Below are positions 8,699 through 17,268 of a stretch of 64,000 nucleotides of DNA, piece by piece. The stretch is taken from assembly GCF_036013955.1 (NCBI RefSeq), contig NZ_CP107903.1, positions 3,286,001 through 3,350,000 of the forward strand, written 5' to 3'. The position numbers were made by a program, and so were the translations under genes. The stretch's first letter is position 1. Each line of letters starts with the position of its first letter. The notes under the pieces are model-generated. The model was given only the letters and a program-made list of their open reading frames with translations, made no database searches and was not told where the DNA came from. The stretch comes from Streptomyces sp. NBC_00459 (lineage in GTDB: Bacteria; Actinomycetota; Actinomycetes; Streptomycetales; Streptomycetaceae).

Positions 8699-10087
8699 AT
8701 GCCGACCTGCCCGAACGGACACCAGTCGGGTTCCGACGACTGGTGCGAGGTCTGCGGTCACCGCATGGCCGGTGCCGTGCCCCCGCCCCCGCCGCCACCC
8801 CCGGCGCCCGGTTACGGCTATCCGCCGCCGGGTTCCGCCACCGGCGCGCCCGGCAGCCGCTCGCACCTGTCGGCGGTTCCGGACGCCGAGCAGGAGCTGT
8901 GCCCGCAGTGCCGCACCCCGCGTGAGGGGGGCGCTCCGTTCTGCGAGGAGTGCCGGTGGAACTTCCTGACGAACACGGCGACCTCGTACACCCCGGCCGC
9001 CCCGCGCCCGCCCGCGCCCGGACCCGGTCAGGGTCAGGGGTACGGCGCGGGTCCCGGTGGCGCGGGCCCCGGCCAGCGGTTCCCGTCCCCGCCGCCGCCC
9101 GGCCCGTCCTACGGTGGTGGTGGTGACGGTTACGACTACCAGAGCTCGCGCCCGTCACAGATCAACCGTCCCGCCGAACCGATCCCGCCCTTCGGCAGCG
9201 ACCCGTCGCGCCCGGTCCCCCCGCCGCCGGGACCCACCCCGGGTGCACCCGGTGGCCCCAGCGGACCTGGTGGACCTGCTGGACCTGGTGGTACGTCCGC
9301 CGGCGGGCCGCAGGGTTACCCGCCCAGCGGGCCCGGTGGATCGCAGGGATACCCGCAGTCGGGTCCGCCCCCCACGTCCGGCGGGCCCCAGGGCTACCAG
9401 CCGCCCGGCGGCCACCGCGCGTCCGGTGGCGCTCCGCAGGCGTTCCAGCCGTCCGGCCCGCCCTTCCCGTCCGCGTTCCCCCAGGAGACGGGCCGCCCCG
9501 GTGGTCCGCAGACCGGTCCCGGCGGCTACGGCGGCGGTGACGACGACTGGGTGATCTCCCCGCCCTCCGGCGGCCCCGGCGGACCGTCCGCCCCGCAGCA
9601 GGGCGGCGGCTACGGCTATCCGCAGCCCGGCTCGACCCAGGCCCCACCCGCGCCCGGCGGTGGCTACGGTCAGCAGCAGCCGCTGTCCTGGTCCGCGACG
9701 ATCGGCCCGGACCGCGAGTACTTCATGGCGATGATGCAGCGCTCCGGCCCCGAGGCCGCGGGCCTGAACCTGCCCGCGTACTCGCCGGAGCAGCGGCGTC
9801 CGCTCACCGGCAACCAGATCACGATCGGTCGCCGCCGTCACTCCACGGGCGAGTCTCCCGACATCGACCTGGCGGTACCGCCGGAGGACCCGGGCGTCTC
9901 GCACCAGCACGCGGTGCTGGTCCAGCAGCCCGACGGCAGCTGGGCGATCGTCGACCAGAACTCGACGAACGGTACGACGGTCAACAACTCCGAGGAGCCG
10001 ATCCAGCCCTTCGTCCCCGTACCGCTGCAGGACGGCGACCGGGTGCACGTGGGCGCGTGGACGACGATCACGATCCGCCGGGGATAG
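8699..10087 (+). CDS. FHA-domain protein with two zinc ribbons and a Pro/Gly-rich linker
   Basis: 462 residues. Two N-terminal zinc ribbons (CPNGHQSGSDDWCEVCG and CPQCRTPREGGAPFCEEC), about 300 residues of Pro/Gly-rich low complexity with GYPPSGPGG-like repeats, and a C-terminal FHA domain (ITIGRRRHSTGE, then VSHQHAVLVQQPDG and NSTNGTTVNN) that binds phosphothreonine. Strong site GAGGAGAGGGGG before the ATG. In mycobacteria the PknG substrate is the FHA protein GarA; this protein is the natural candidate partner here. I do not see a GarA-type ETT phosphorylation motif near the N-terminus, so it may be a reader or scaffold rather than a GarA ortholog. Confidence 0.93.
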   Translation: MPTCPNGHQSGSDDWCEVCGHRMAGAVPPPPPPPPAPGYGYPPPGSATGAPGSRSHLSAVPDAEQELCPQCRTPREGGAPFCEECRWNFLTNTATSYTPAAPRPPAPGPGQGQGYGAGPGGAGPGQRFPSPPPPGPSYGGGGDGYDYQSSRPSQINRPAEPIPPFGSDPSRPVPPPPGPTPGAPGGPSGPGGPAGPGGTSAGGPQGYPPSGPGGSQGYPQSGPPPTSGGPQGYQPPGGHRASGGAPQAFQPSGPPFPSAFPQETGRPGGPQTGPGGYGGGDDDWVISPPSGGPGGPSAPQQGGGYGYPQPGSTQAPPAPGGGYGQQQPLSWSATIGPDREYFMAMMQRSGPEAAGLNLPAYSPEQRRPLTGNQITIGRRRHSTGESPDIDLAVPPEDPGVSHQHAVLVQQPDGSWAIVDQNSTNGTTVNNSEEPIQPFVPVPLQDGDRVHVGAWTTITIRRG

Positions 10088-10123
10088 GCGGGACAGGACG
10101 CGGCCAGGCCGCGGACAGGGCCG

Positions 10124-11119
10124 TCAGACGGGGAGGGGCCAGGCGTACGGACCTGTGGGTTCGTCGAGCCAGGCCCACTCCCGGTCACCGCTGACGGTGA
10201 TCCCGTAGCGCTCCCGTACGGGTCGGTCCTCGCGCTCCCACAGCGCGTACGCCTCATGCGGGTCCAGGCTGCCCCGGGTGAGCGTCAGCAGGAACCGGAA
10301 CAGCTCGTGCTCGCGCGCCCGGGCCGGGAGTGCGCCCAGGTGCGGGACGGCGGGCTCCGGCCGGCCCTCCCCCCGCAGCGGCACGAAATAGGCGGACGTG
10401 TGCAGGAAACGGCCCTCGGCGTGCTCGGCGTCGAGAACCGTGAGGGCGGCCAGGCCGGTGGCGAACGGCGTCAGGATGCGGGCGCCGGGGCGGCACTGGG
10501 CGAGCCACGCGCGTGGGACCGAGGTGAGCGTGCAGGTCGCGATGATCCGGTCGAAGGGGCCGCGCTCGGGCACTCCGCGGGCACCGTCGCCGGTGACGAC
10601 GACCGGACGGTGTCCGGCGGCGGCCAGATGCCGGCGGGCCGACTCGGTGATCTCCGGGTCGAGATCCACCGTCGTGACGAGCGCGTCCCCGAGGCGGTGG
10701 GCGAGCAGCGCCGCGTTGTACCCCGTACCGGCGCCGATCTCCAGCACGTTGTGCCCGTCCTCGACCCGCAGTTCGGCGAGCATCATGGCCATGAGCGAGG
10801 GCTGACTGCTGGAGGAGACCAGTTCGCCGTCGCGCACCCGGGTCGCGAGCGGCGCATCCGTGTAGGCGCCACGCATCCAGCGCTCCCGCGTGCGCGGGTC
10901 GGGACTCCCGCCCCACAGCCGCTGTCGGCCGGACACGGCACCGGCGTAGTAGTACGGCACGAACAGATGCCGCGGCACCGCCTCGAACGCCTCCCGCCAG
11001 ACCGGGTCACGGTCCCAGGCCCCGCTCGCCTCGATCACCCGCAGGAGCTCCGCCCGCGCCGAGGCGGCGAGATCGTCGAGGTCGTCGTCCCTGCCCTCGT
11101 GGACAGCGTGCGCGCTCAT
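10124..11119 (-). CDS. SAM-dependent methyltransferase, PCMT-like
   Basis: 331 residues in the protein-L-isoaspartate O-methyltransferase fold. SAM motif I is VLEIGAGTGYNAALLA, followed by VTTVDLDPEI and GPFDRIIATCTLTSVP; the preceding VSSSSQPSLMAMML matches the PCMT substrate-loop region. The C-terminal 100 residues extend past a minimal PCMT domain. Frame continues 207 bases upstream, but residues there look non-coding, so the ATG at 11119 is preferred. It converges on the FHA gene with a 36-base gap. The substrate is unknown: protein repair or a small-molecule or peptide methylation are both possible. Confidence 0.85.
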   Translation of the reverse strand: MSAHAVHEGRDDDLDDLAASARAELLRVIEASGAWDRDPVWREAFEAVPRHLFVPYYYAGAVSGRQRLWGGSPDPRTRERWMRGAYTDAPLATRVRDGELVSSSSQPSLMAMMLAELRVEDGHNVLEIGAGTGYNAALLAHRLGDALVTTVDLDPEITESARRHLAAAGHRPVVVTGDGARGVPERGPFDRIIATCTLTSVPRAWLAQCRPGARILTPFATGLAALTVLDAEHAEGRFLHTSAYFVPLRGEGRPEPAVPHLGALPARAREHELFRFLLTLTRGSLDPHEAYALWEREDRPVRERYGITVSGDREWAWLDEPTGPYAWPLPV

Positions 11120-11344
11120 ACGTCCACTGTCCTGCGCCCGACGCCGTGACGCGAGCGCCGAAACCGGCCCACCCGGAACCGGACGTTCGGTGCGCGGCCC
11201 GGACGGGTTGGTCCTAGGCCTTGAGTCCTCGGTCCCCTCGTCTGAGACCATGGAGAGGTGCTGCATCTTCCGGGGGACAACCCCGGACCCCCGGCAGAAA
11301 GTGCCTGGGGCCGACCAGAGCGACATTTGCGAGGCCTAACCGAC

Positions 11345-11749
11345 GTGAACGAGATTCCGCGCGGCACGCTTCAGGAGCAGACCTTCTACGAGCAGGTCGG
11401 CGGCGAGGAGACCTTCCGGCGCCTCGTGCACCGGTTCTACGAGGGTGTCGCCGAGGACCCGCTGCTGCGGCCCATGTATCCGGAGGAGGACCTGGGTCCG
11501 GCCGAGGACCGGTTCACGCTGTTCCTGATCCAGTACTGGGGCGGCCCCACGACGTACAGCGAGAACCGCGGCCACCCCAGGCTGCGGATGCGCCACGCCC
11601 CCTTCGCCGTCGACCGGGCCGCACACGACGCGTGGCTGAAGCACATGCGGGTCGCCGTCGAGGAGCTCGGCCTCTCCGAGGAGCACGAGCGGACGCTGTG
11701 GAACTACCTGACGTACGCGGCCGCCTCGATGGTGAACACCGAGGGCTGA
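11345..11749 (+). CDS. glbO: Group 2 truncated haemoglobin GlbO
   Basis: 134 residues, the usual size for a group II truncated globin. Visible family features: FYEQVGGEETFRRLVHRFYEGV at the start, proximal His in LRMRHAPFAVD, and the conserved tryptophan in AWLKHMRVAVEELG. It binds haem and is thought to act in oxygen or NO chemistry in the cytoplasm. GTG at 11345 is chosen because it gives the family length and has GAGG ten bases upstream; the in-frame ATG at 11258 would add 29 unlikely residues. It is divergent from the methyltransferase gene and converges on the following minus-strand gene. Confidence 0.93.
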   Translation: MNEIPRGTLQEQTFYEQVGGEETFRRLVHRFYEGVAEDPLLRPMYPEEDLGPAEDRFTLFLIQYWGGPTTYSENRGHPRLRMRHAPFAVDRAAHDAWLKHMRVAVEELGLSEEHERTLWNYLTYAAASMVNTEG

Positions 11750-11756
11750 GCGGCTC

Positions 11757-12449
11757 TCAGCGGACGCTGACGTCCAGCGCCCCGAGTCCAGTCCTGCGTA
11801 CGGCGATCGAGCCGAACTCCGTGCGCAGCCGCAGCCAGGGCCCCGACGAGACCAGCGCGAGCGGCGCCTCACCGGACGCCCCGGGGCCCTGTGCCGGCCG
11901 CAGGAAGCCCAGGGACTGTGCCGCGTGCACGGCCCGTACCGGCAGGTGGGTGTCCCCCACCGTCCGGCTCCAGATCTCCCGTCCGATCCGGTCGAGTTCG
12001 GCGCGGGTACGCAGCTCGGGCGTCAACTCCTGCGTACGGGACCGGAATTCGGCTACCGCTGCGGCGACCATGGCGCGCAGCGCGTCCGGTGCCGGCAGGC
12101 CGGCCTCAGGCCGCCAGCCGCCGCGCGGAGGCAGCACCCCGGCCCAGGGCGGACCGGTCACCGCGCCGGGGACGGTGAGGGTGGCGGCCGACTCGTCCAC
12201 CGTCTCCAGCAGCTCGCCGGCCGACACCGTGGCGTCGAGGGCGACGTCCAGGCCGTTCTCGTAGGGCTTGGCGAGCCGGGCCGCGCGGATCGCGAGGACC
12301 TCGAAGGACGGCGGCCGCCCGAACACGGCGAGCGCTGTACCGGCCGCCTGGAGGCGGACCGCTGCCCCACGGTCGTAGTGGAGCAGCCTGGCGAGGAAGG
12401 CGGCGAGGTCGGCCGCCTCCCCCTCCTCGGCGAGATGCAGGACCGTCAT
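11757..12449 (-). CDS. Conserved hypothetical protein
   Basis: 230 residues beginning MTVLHLAEEGEAADLAAFL; soluble, mixed alpha/beta by eye, with no motif that I recognise. The start overlaps the stop of the thioesterase gene in ATGA, so it is translationally coupled to it and probably co-transcribed with ettA and the thioesterase. The frame is open further upstream, but those codons are arginine/glycine-rich shadow sequence inside the thioesterase gene. Confidence 0.78.
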   Translation of the reverse strand: MTVLHLAEEGEAADLAAFLARLLHYDRGAAVRLQAAGTALAVFGRPPSFEVLAIRAARLAKPYENGLDVALDATVSAGELLETVDESAATLTVPGAVTGPPWAGVLPPRGGWRPEAGLPAPDALRAMVAAAVAEFRSRTQELTPELRTRAELDRIGREIWSRTVGDTHLPVRAVHAAQSLGFLRPAQGPGASGEAPLALVSSGPWLRLRTEFGSIAVRRTGLGALDVSVR

Positions 12450-12886
12450 GCGGCGACGGCCCCGCCCTCTTCGTCCACTTTCTCGTCCTCGTCCGCGCCC
12501 GCGTCCATGTACTCCGTCAGGAACTCCCGTTCCTCGGAGGTGATGCGGCGCGGGCGCTGTGTCGCGAAGTCGAACGGCACGACGACTGTCGACGCCTGGA
12601 CATACACCTGGTCCGGGTCCTTGACCTCGTAGGTGAGCGTGAAGGACGCCGCTCTTATCTCCGTGACCCACAACTCGATGTCCACGGGCGTGTGCCGGTG
12701 GACCAACTGCCGTTTGTAGTCGATCTCATGGCGTGCCACCACTGACCCCTGCTGGAAATCCTTGTCCGGGCGGAACAGGAAGTCGATACGGGCTTCCTCC
12801 AGATACCGGAGGAAGACCACGTTGTTGACGTGGCCGTACGCGTCCATGTCCGCCCAGCGCAGCGGGCAGCGGTAGATATGCCGCAA
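12446..12886 (-). CDS. Acyl-CoA thioesterase, 4HBT hotdog family
   Basis: 146 residues with the classic hotdog start RWADMDAYGHVNNVVFLRYLEEAR; the DxDxxGHVNN motif holds the catalytic Asp region of 4-hydroxybenzoyl-CoA-type thioesterases. It should hydrolyse acyl-CoA thioesters in the cytoplasm. The only usable start is TTG at 12886, because the ettA TGA stop lies in the same frame just two codons upstream and the next ATG would cut off the catalytic motif. The C-terminus is acidic (DEDEKVDEEGG). It lies between ettA and a hypothetical gene in one apparent operon. Confidence 0.9.
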   Translation of the reverse strand: MRHIYRCPLRWADMDAYGHVNNVVFLRYLEEARIDFLFRPDKDFQQGSVVARHEIDYKRQLVHRHTPVDIELWVTEIRAASFTLTYEVKDPDQVYVQASTVVVPFDFATQRPRRITSEEREFLTEYMDAGADEDEKVDEEGGAVAA

Positions 12887-12892
12887 GATCGA

Positions 12893-14557
12893 TCAGCCCC
12901 GGGTCAGCTTCTTGTAGGTGGCGCGGTGCGGACGAGCAGCATCCGCACCCAGCCGCTCGATCTTGTTCTTCTCGTACGACTCGAAGTTGCCCTCGAACCA
13001 GTACCACTTCGACTCGCCCTCGTACGCGAGGATGTGCGTCGCGACCCGGTCCAGGAACCAGCGGTCGTGGGAGATGACCACGGCCGCACCGGGGAACTCG
13101 AGCAGCGCGTTCTCGAGCGAGGACAGGGTCTCCACGTCGAGGTCGTTGGTGGGCTCGTCGAGGAGCAGCAGGTTGCCGCCCTCCTTGAGGGTCAGCGCCA
13201 GGTTCAGGCGGTTGCGCTCACCACCGGAGAGGACGCCTGCCGGCTTCTGCTGGTCCGGCCCCTTGAAGCCGAAGGCGGACACATAGGCACGCGACGGCAT
13301 CTCGACCTGACCGACGTTGATGTAGTCGAGCTCGTCGGAGACGACGGCCCACAGCGTCTTCTTGGGGTCGATGTTGGCGCGGCTCTGGTCGACGTAGCTG
13401 ATCTTGACGGTGTCGCCGACCTTGATCGCACCGGAGTCGGGGGTCTCAAGGCCCTGGATCATCTTGAACAGCGTGGTCTTGCCCGCGCCGTTCGGGCCGA
13501 TGACGCCCACGATGCCGTTGCGCGGCAGGGTGAAGGACAGGTCGTCGATGAGGACCTTGTCACCGAAGGCCTTGGAGAGGTTGTTGACCTCGACGACGAT
13601 GGAGCCCAGACGCGGGCCCGGCGGGATCTGGATCTCCTCGAAGTCCAGCTTCCGCATCTTGTCGGCCTCGGCTGCCATCTCCTCGTAACGGGCGAGGCGC
13701 GCCTTGGACTTGGTCTGCCGGCCCTTGGCGTTGGACCGGACCCACTCCAGCTCTTCCTTGAGCCGCTTCTGCCGCTTCTCGTCCTTGCGGCCCTCGACCT
13801 TGAGGCGGGTGGACTTCTTCTCGAGGTACGTGGAGTAGTTGCCCTCGTAGGGAATCGCGCGGCCGCGGTCCAGTTCGAGGATCCACTCGGCGACGTTGTT
13901 CAGGAAGTACCTGTCGTGAGTGACGGCGACGACGGCGCCCGCGTACTTCGAGAGGTGCTGCTCCAGCCAGTTCACCGACTCGGCGTCGAGATGGTTGGTG
14001 GGCTCGTCGAGGAGAAGCAGGTCCGGAGCCTCGATCAGCAGCTTGCAGAGTGCGACGCGGCGCTTCTCACCACCGGAGAGGTTGACGACCGGCCAGTCGC
14101 CGGGCGGGCAGCCCAGCGCGTCCATGGCCTGCTCCAGCTGCCCGTCGAGATCCCAGGCGTTGGCGTGGTCCAGGTCTTCCTGGAGCTTGCCCATCTCGTC
14201 GAGGAGCGCGTCCGAGTAGTCGGTCGCCATCAGCTCGGCGACCTCGTTGAAGCGGTTGAGCTTGCCCATGATCTCGGCTGCGCCGTCCTGGACGTTCTCC
14301 AGGACCGTCTTGGACTCGTCGAGCTTCGGCTCCTGCATGAGGATGCCGACGCTGTAGCCGGGCGACAGGAAGGCGTCGCCGTTGGACGGCTGCTCAAGGC
14401 CCGCCATGATCTTGAGAACGGTGGACTTACCGGCACCGTTCGGGCCGACCACACCGATCTTCGCGCCCGGCAGGAAGCTCAGCGTCACGTCGTCAAGGAT
14501 GACCTTGTCGCCGTGCGCCTTGCGCGTCTTGCGCATGGTGTAAATGTACTCAGCCAA
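12893..14557 (-). CDS. ettA: Energy-dependent translational throttle protein EttA (ABC-F)
   Basis: 554 residues with two ABC ATPase domains and no membrane segment: Walker A GPNGAGKST and GPNGAGKTT, signature LSGGEKRRVALC and LSGGERNRLNL, Walker B LLLLDEPTNHLD and LLLLDEPTNDLD. The start MAEYIYTMRKTRKAHGDK is diagnostic of EttA, and the basic linker KDEKRQKRLKEELEWVR matches the interdomain region. EttA binds the ribosomal E site and gates the first peptide bond according to the ATP/ADP ratio. It is the first gene of a likely three-gene operon with the thioesterase and a hypothetical protein. Confidence 0.97.
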   Translation of the reverse strand: MAEYIYTMRKTRKAHGDKVILDDVTLSFLPGAKIGVVGPNGAGKSTVLKIMAGLEQPSNGDAFLSPGYSVGILMQEPKLDESKTVLENVQDGAAEIMGKLNRFNEVAELMATDYSDALLDEMGKLQEDLDHANAWDLDGQLEQAMDALGCPPGDWPVVNLSGGEKRRVALCKLLIEAPDLLLLDEPTNHLDAESVNWLEQHLSKYAGAVVAVTHDRYFLNNVAEWILELDRGRAIPYEGNYSTYLEKKSTRLKVEGRKDEKRQKRLKEELEWVRSNAKGRQTKSKARLARYEEMAAEADKMRKLDFEEIQIPPGPRLGSIVVEVNNLSKAFGDKVLIDDLSFTLPRNGIVGVIGPNGAGKTTLFKMIQGLETPDSGAIKVGDTVKISYVDQSRANIDPKKTLWAVVSDELDYINVGQVEMPSRAYVSAFGFKGPDQQKPAGVLSGGERNRLNLALTLKEGGNLLLLDEPTNDLDVETLSSLENALLEFPGAAVVISHDRWFLDRVATHILAYEGESKWYWFEGNFESYEKNKIERLGADAARPHRATYKKLTRG

Positions 14558-14748
14558 GAGAAACCGTCCGGCAGCTTGAAATCTGGCAGTGGTGGGATAC
14601 AGCCCATCTTGCCTGACTGCAACCCTTGGGGGGAAACGAGTACGTCAGCGGCCCCTGGCGCCTGGGAGGCGGGGCGGGGCCGCGTGGTTCAGTGGGTCAC
14701 CGTGCGGTCACACACTGTTGAGTTGTCAAGATGCGATGTCGTCCGTGC

Positions 14749-16170
14749 TCACTTACGAGCATCTGCCCTGCGCGGCTCCTTCTTGCCGACGAGGAGCACT
14801 ACGCCTCCGCCGATCACCAGCAGGAGGATCGCTACGCCCGCGATCATCGGCGTCGCGCTGGAACTGCCGGTCTCGGCCAGATTGACGCCGGCGGCGGGGG
14901 TGCCGCCCGCCAGGGCCGGGCTGGGCTCGCTGAGGGTCTGGACCTCGTCGCCGCCCGCACTGCCCTGGGTCTCGCAGTCGAGGACACCCGCGAACCGCTG
15001 CTCGAAGCCGTTCGGCCCCAGAATCGTGAAGTCGTACGGCTGGTCCTCCTGCAAGGGAATCGTGACCGTCCTCGACTCCCCGGCCTTGATGGTGTGTTCG
15101 AAGCCCATCAACTGGAAGGTGAACGCCTCGTCGCCCTTGTTGGTGGCCGTGATGTCCACGCCGTTCTCGGCGCAGTTCTTCCGCGCCGACAGTGCGGGGA
15201 CGGCGCCCGTGACCGCCCAGTTCGCGGTCGCCGTCGCGGAGACCGTGGACTCGCTGGAGCCGGCGAGGATCTGGGTCTGGCTTCTGCTGTCGGAGGTGAA
15301 GGCGCGGCCGACCGGCACGCTGGTCGAGGCCTGGACGCTCAGCGCGGCCGAACCGTCCAGCGCGTCCTCGGGCACCTCGAAGAACACCTGGCCGCCGTCG
15401 ACCGCGGACGTGACGGCCTCGCCGTCCTGGTCGACGACCCGCACCCCGCTCGTCGCCGCGTCGGCGGGCGGTATCACCGTGACGCTGTCCGCGTCCGTGT
15501 GCACCGTGACCGGCCCGAGCCGCTCACCGGGGTGGCCGGAGACCGCGGGCGGGTCGAGGGTGAGTGAAGCGTCGGGCTCTGCGAGGTTCTGCGCGCTCTT
15601 CTCCAGGTAGTCCGCGAGCTTCTCTGCCCGCGGGTCCACGGCGTCCACGTCCGCGCCGTCCGAGTAGCGCCAGATGGCCACCTGGGTGCCGGCCGCCGCG
15701 TCCTGCTCGGTGAGGCCGGCCGCCCCCGCCCGGGCCGCCAGCGCCGCGAGGTCGTTCACCTGCGGATAGGAGTTCTGCAGGATCCAGCGGATCCGGCCGG
15801 CGTCCTTGTTGCCGCCCAGGGAGGTGCCGCTCCAGGAGGTCTCCTGGTACTTGGCGTCCTTCTGCGTCGGGTTGTGGAGGTCGACGCAGTACGTCTGCAG
15901 CATGCCGCCGTTGTCGACGGACATCTCGAACAGACCCGCGGACACCTGCTCGTCCCCGTCGTCCCCATGGACGACGGCCGCGCCGTACGTCTTCAGCCCG
16001 CCTATGGTGGCGGTCGCCCCGCCCTGCTGCTGCGGAGTCGCGTCCGCGACGGCCGTACCGGCGGTGACCAGCGCGCCGGTGACGGCGAGACCGGACACCA
16101 TCGTCGCGGCGGCGAGCCGGGCCGCCGCCGCTCGCCCGCGCCAGGACAGCGCGGAGAACGAAGAAAACAC
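14749..16170 (-). CDS. TQXA-domain surface protein with LAETG sortase anchor
   Basis: 473 residues. The signal peptide ends near GTAVADA. The thioester (TQXA) domain shows the two expected partners, cysteine in TYCVDLHNPTQ and glutamine in GTQVAIWRYSDG, which in this family form an internal thioester that can bind host or substrate amines. Immunoglobulin-like beta regions follow. The C-terminus has sortase motif LAETG at 431-435, a hydrophobic helix and a basic tail, so the protein is covalently attached to peptidoglycan, probably by a class E sortase (LAxTG preference), none of which is encoded in the window. It is transcribed alone from its own upstream region. Confidence 0.93.
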   Translation of the reverse strand: MFSSFSALSWRGRAAAARLAAATMVSGLAVTGALVTAGTAVADATPQQQGGATATIGGLKTYGAAVVHGDDGDEQVSAGLFEMSVDNGGMLQTYCVDLHNPTQKDAKYQETSWSGTSLGGNKDAGRIRWILQNSYPQVNDLAALAARAGAAGLTEQDAAAGTQVAIWRYSDGADVDAVDPRAEKLADYLEKSAQNLAEPDASLTLDPPAVSGHPGERLGPVTVHTDADSVTVIPPADAATSGVRVVDQDGEAVTSAVDGGQVFFEVPEDALDGSAALSVQASTSVPVGRAFTSDSRSQTQILAGSSESTVSATATANWAVTGAVPALSARKNCAENGVDITATNKGDEAFTFQLMGFEHTIKAGESRTVTIPLQEDQPYDFTILGPNGFEQRFAGVLDCETQGSAGGDEVQTLSEPSPALAGGTPAAGVNLAETGSSSATPMIAGVAILLLVIGGGVVLLVGKKEPRRADARK

Positions 16171-16254
16171 AGAATTCCCCTTCGAGCAGGACTCGTTGAC
16201 GTGGGGGGTGCGGTCCCACCAGCAGCATCAGAAGCCCCGTGAGCTATGCCCGGC

Positions 16255-16270
16255 ATCCTAGGGACGTGGC
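16255..16270 (-). promoter_or_regulatory. Possible -10 region for the LAETG surface protein
   Basis: The minus strand carries TAGGAT, a HrdB-type -10 hexamer, at about 16257-16262, roughly 90 bases upstream of the surface protein start. I see no convincing -35 hexamer. An imperfect CGGAT/ATCCG inverted repeat and the most A/T-rich bases of the intergenic region lie just upstream, at 16290-16345. Confidence 0.25.
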
Positions 16271-16406
16271 GTACCGCACTTCCCAGTCCTGTCATCGGAT
16301 AACCGATCCGACTCGGAATTGTTATCGCCAAGATCATCCGTATGCAGGTCAGTCCACCGATAAGCCTCAGTTCGGTCGGCGCCCGCGCCCACCGCGCCGC
16401 GTGACG

Positions 16407-16880
16407 TCACGTCACCGCCGCGGGCTCCCGCCGCTGTTGCGCCCCGACGCCGCCCTCGTCGGCGATCGGCGTCTCCCAACTGGGCTCGGGACGGGGCGGT
16501 GCCGCGGCCTCGCCCTTGACCGGGCCGGCGGAGCGCCGGAAGGCCGACGTACCCCGCGCGAGGTCGTGGCCGATCGCCACGGCGTCGATCTCCGCCGACG
16601 TCCAACTCTGCCCGTCCCGCATCTCCGTGCGCACCTTCAACCGGCCCTGCACGATGACCGGTTCACCCAACGACAGCGATGCCCCGACATTCGTCGCGAG
16701 CGCTCGATTCGCCCACACCGTGAAGAAATTGGTGTGCCCGTCCGTCCATGCGTTCTTCTCGCGGTCCCAGTAGCGCGAGGTCACCGCGAGCCGGAACCTC
16801 GCCGACGCCCCCGACGCCAGGTCGCGGTACACCGGCTGCGTCGCCACGTTGCCCACCGTGCACACCATCGTCTCGTTCAC
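16407..16880 (-). CDS. ssbB: Single-stranded DNA-binding protein, SsbB-like
   Basis: 157 residues. OB-fold SSB start MNETMVCTVGNVATQPVYRD (GTG-initiated) followed by FRLAVTSRYWDREKNAW, FFTVWANRALATNV and GEPVIVQGRLKVR. The C-terminal tail lacks the acidic DDDIPF tip of housekeeping SSB, which fits the second Streptomyces SSB, involved in chromosome segregation during sporulation. The GTG at 16880 is preceded by GGGAGGGG on the minus strand; the frame is open further up but the upstream codons look non-coding. Its neighbourhood beside the dynamin pair fits a sporulation role. Confidence 0.88.
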   Translation of the reverse strand: MNETMVCTVGNVATQPVYRDLASGASARFRLAVTSRYWDREKNAWTDGHTNFFTVWANRALATNVGASLSLGEPVIVQGRLKVRTEMRDGQSWTSAEIDAVAIGHDLARGTSAFRRSAGPVKGEAAAPPRPEPSWETPIADEGGVGAQQRREPAAVT

Positions 16881-17268
16881 GCCAACCACCCCTCCCGGTC
16901 CCGGCGCACTCGCGCCGGGCGGATACCCGTACGGGCCCGTCCCGTACGGCTGCCTCCGACACGGTGATCGCGAGAACCTCCCCAACCACGAGAACTTCTC
17001 CGGTCACCGCCGCGCGCCGATCGCGTCCGTCGTGATCGCCGCGAAGCCAGAATGCATCCGCCGGTCCGAGCCCGCTGAGCCCTGTGGACTACCGGCCGGT
17101 TGTGGAAAACTCCGTCACCCGTCCGAGGTACCCACGTCTCCTCCTCATGTCACTCCTCCGGGAATCGTCCCGATGACCTGCCGGTTTCCCGCCTTCCTCG
17201 GCCGAACGCGCGTACACGCAGCCACGCAGCCACGAACCCGACGATGCCCGACCCCGGTTCCCCCGCGC
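16881..17268. other. Intergenic region between dynB-like gene and ssbB
   Basis: 388 bases with no coding frame I would support. It contains the perfect inverted repeat at 16927-16949 listed separately and a short, less GC-rich patch near 17095-17115. It presumably holds the ssbB promoter, but I see no clear consensus hexamers. Confidence 0.6.
16927..16949. promoter_or_regulatory. Perfect 9-bp inverted repeat upstream of ssbB
   Basis: CCGTACGGG, a 5-base spacer, then CCCGTACGG, beginning 47 bases upstream of the ssbB GTG. Each arm itself holds the palindrome CCGTACGG. It could be an operator or a leader hairpin; nothing in the sequence decides between them. Confidence 0.45.

Noticed and set aside
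9200..9500. Glycine/proline repeat region as a possible separate repeat element
   Set aside because: It is in frame with, and explained by, the low-complexity linker of the FHA protein.
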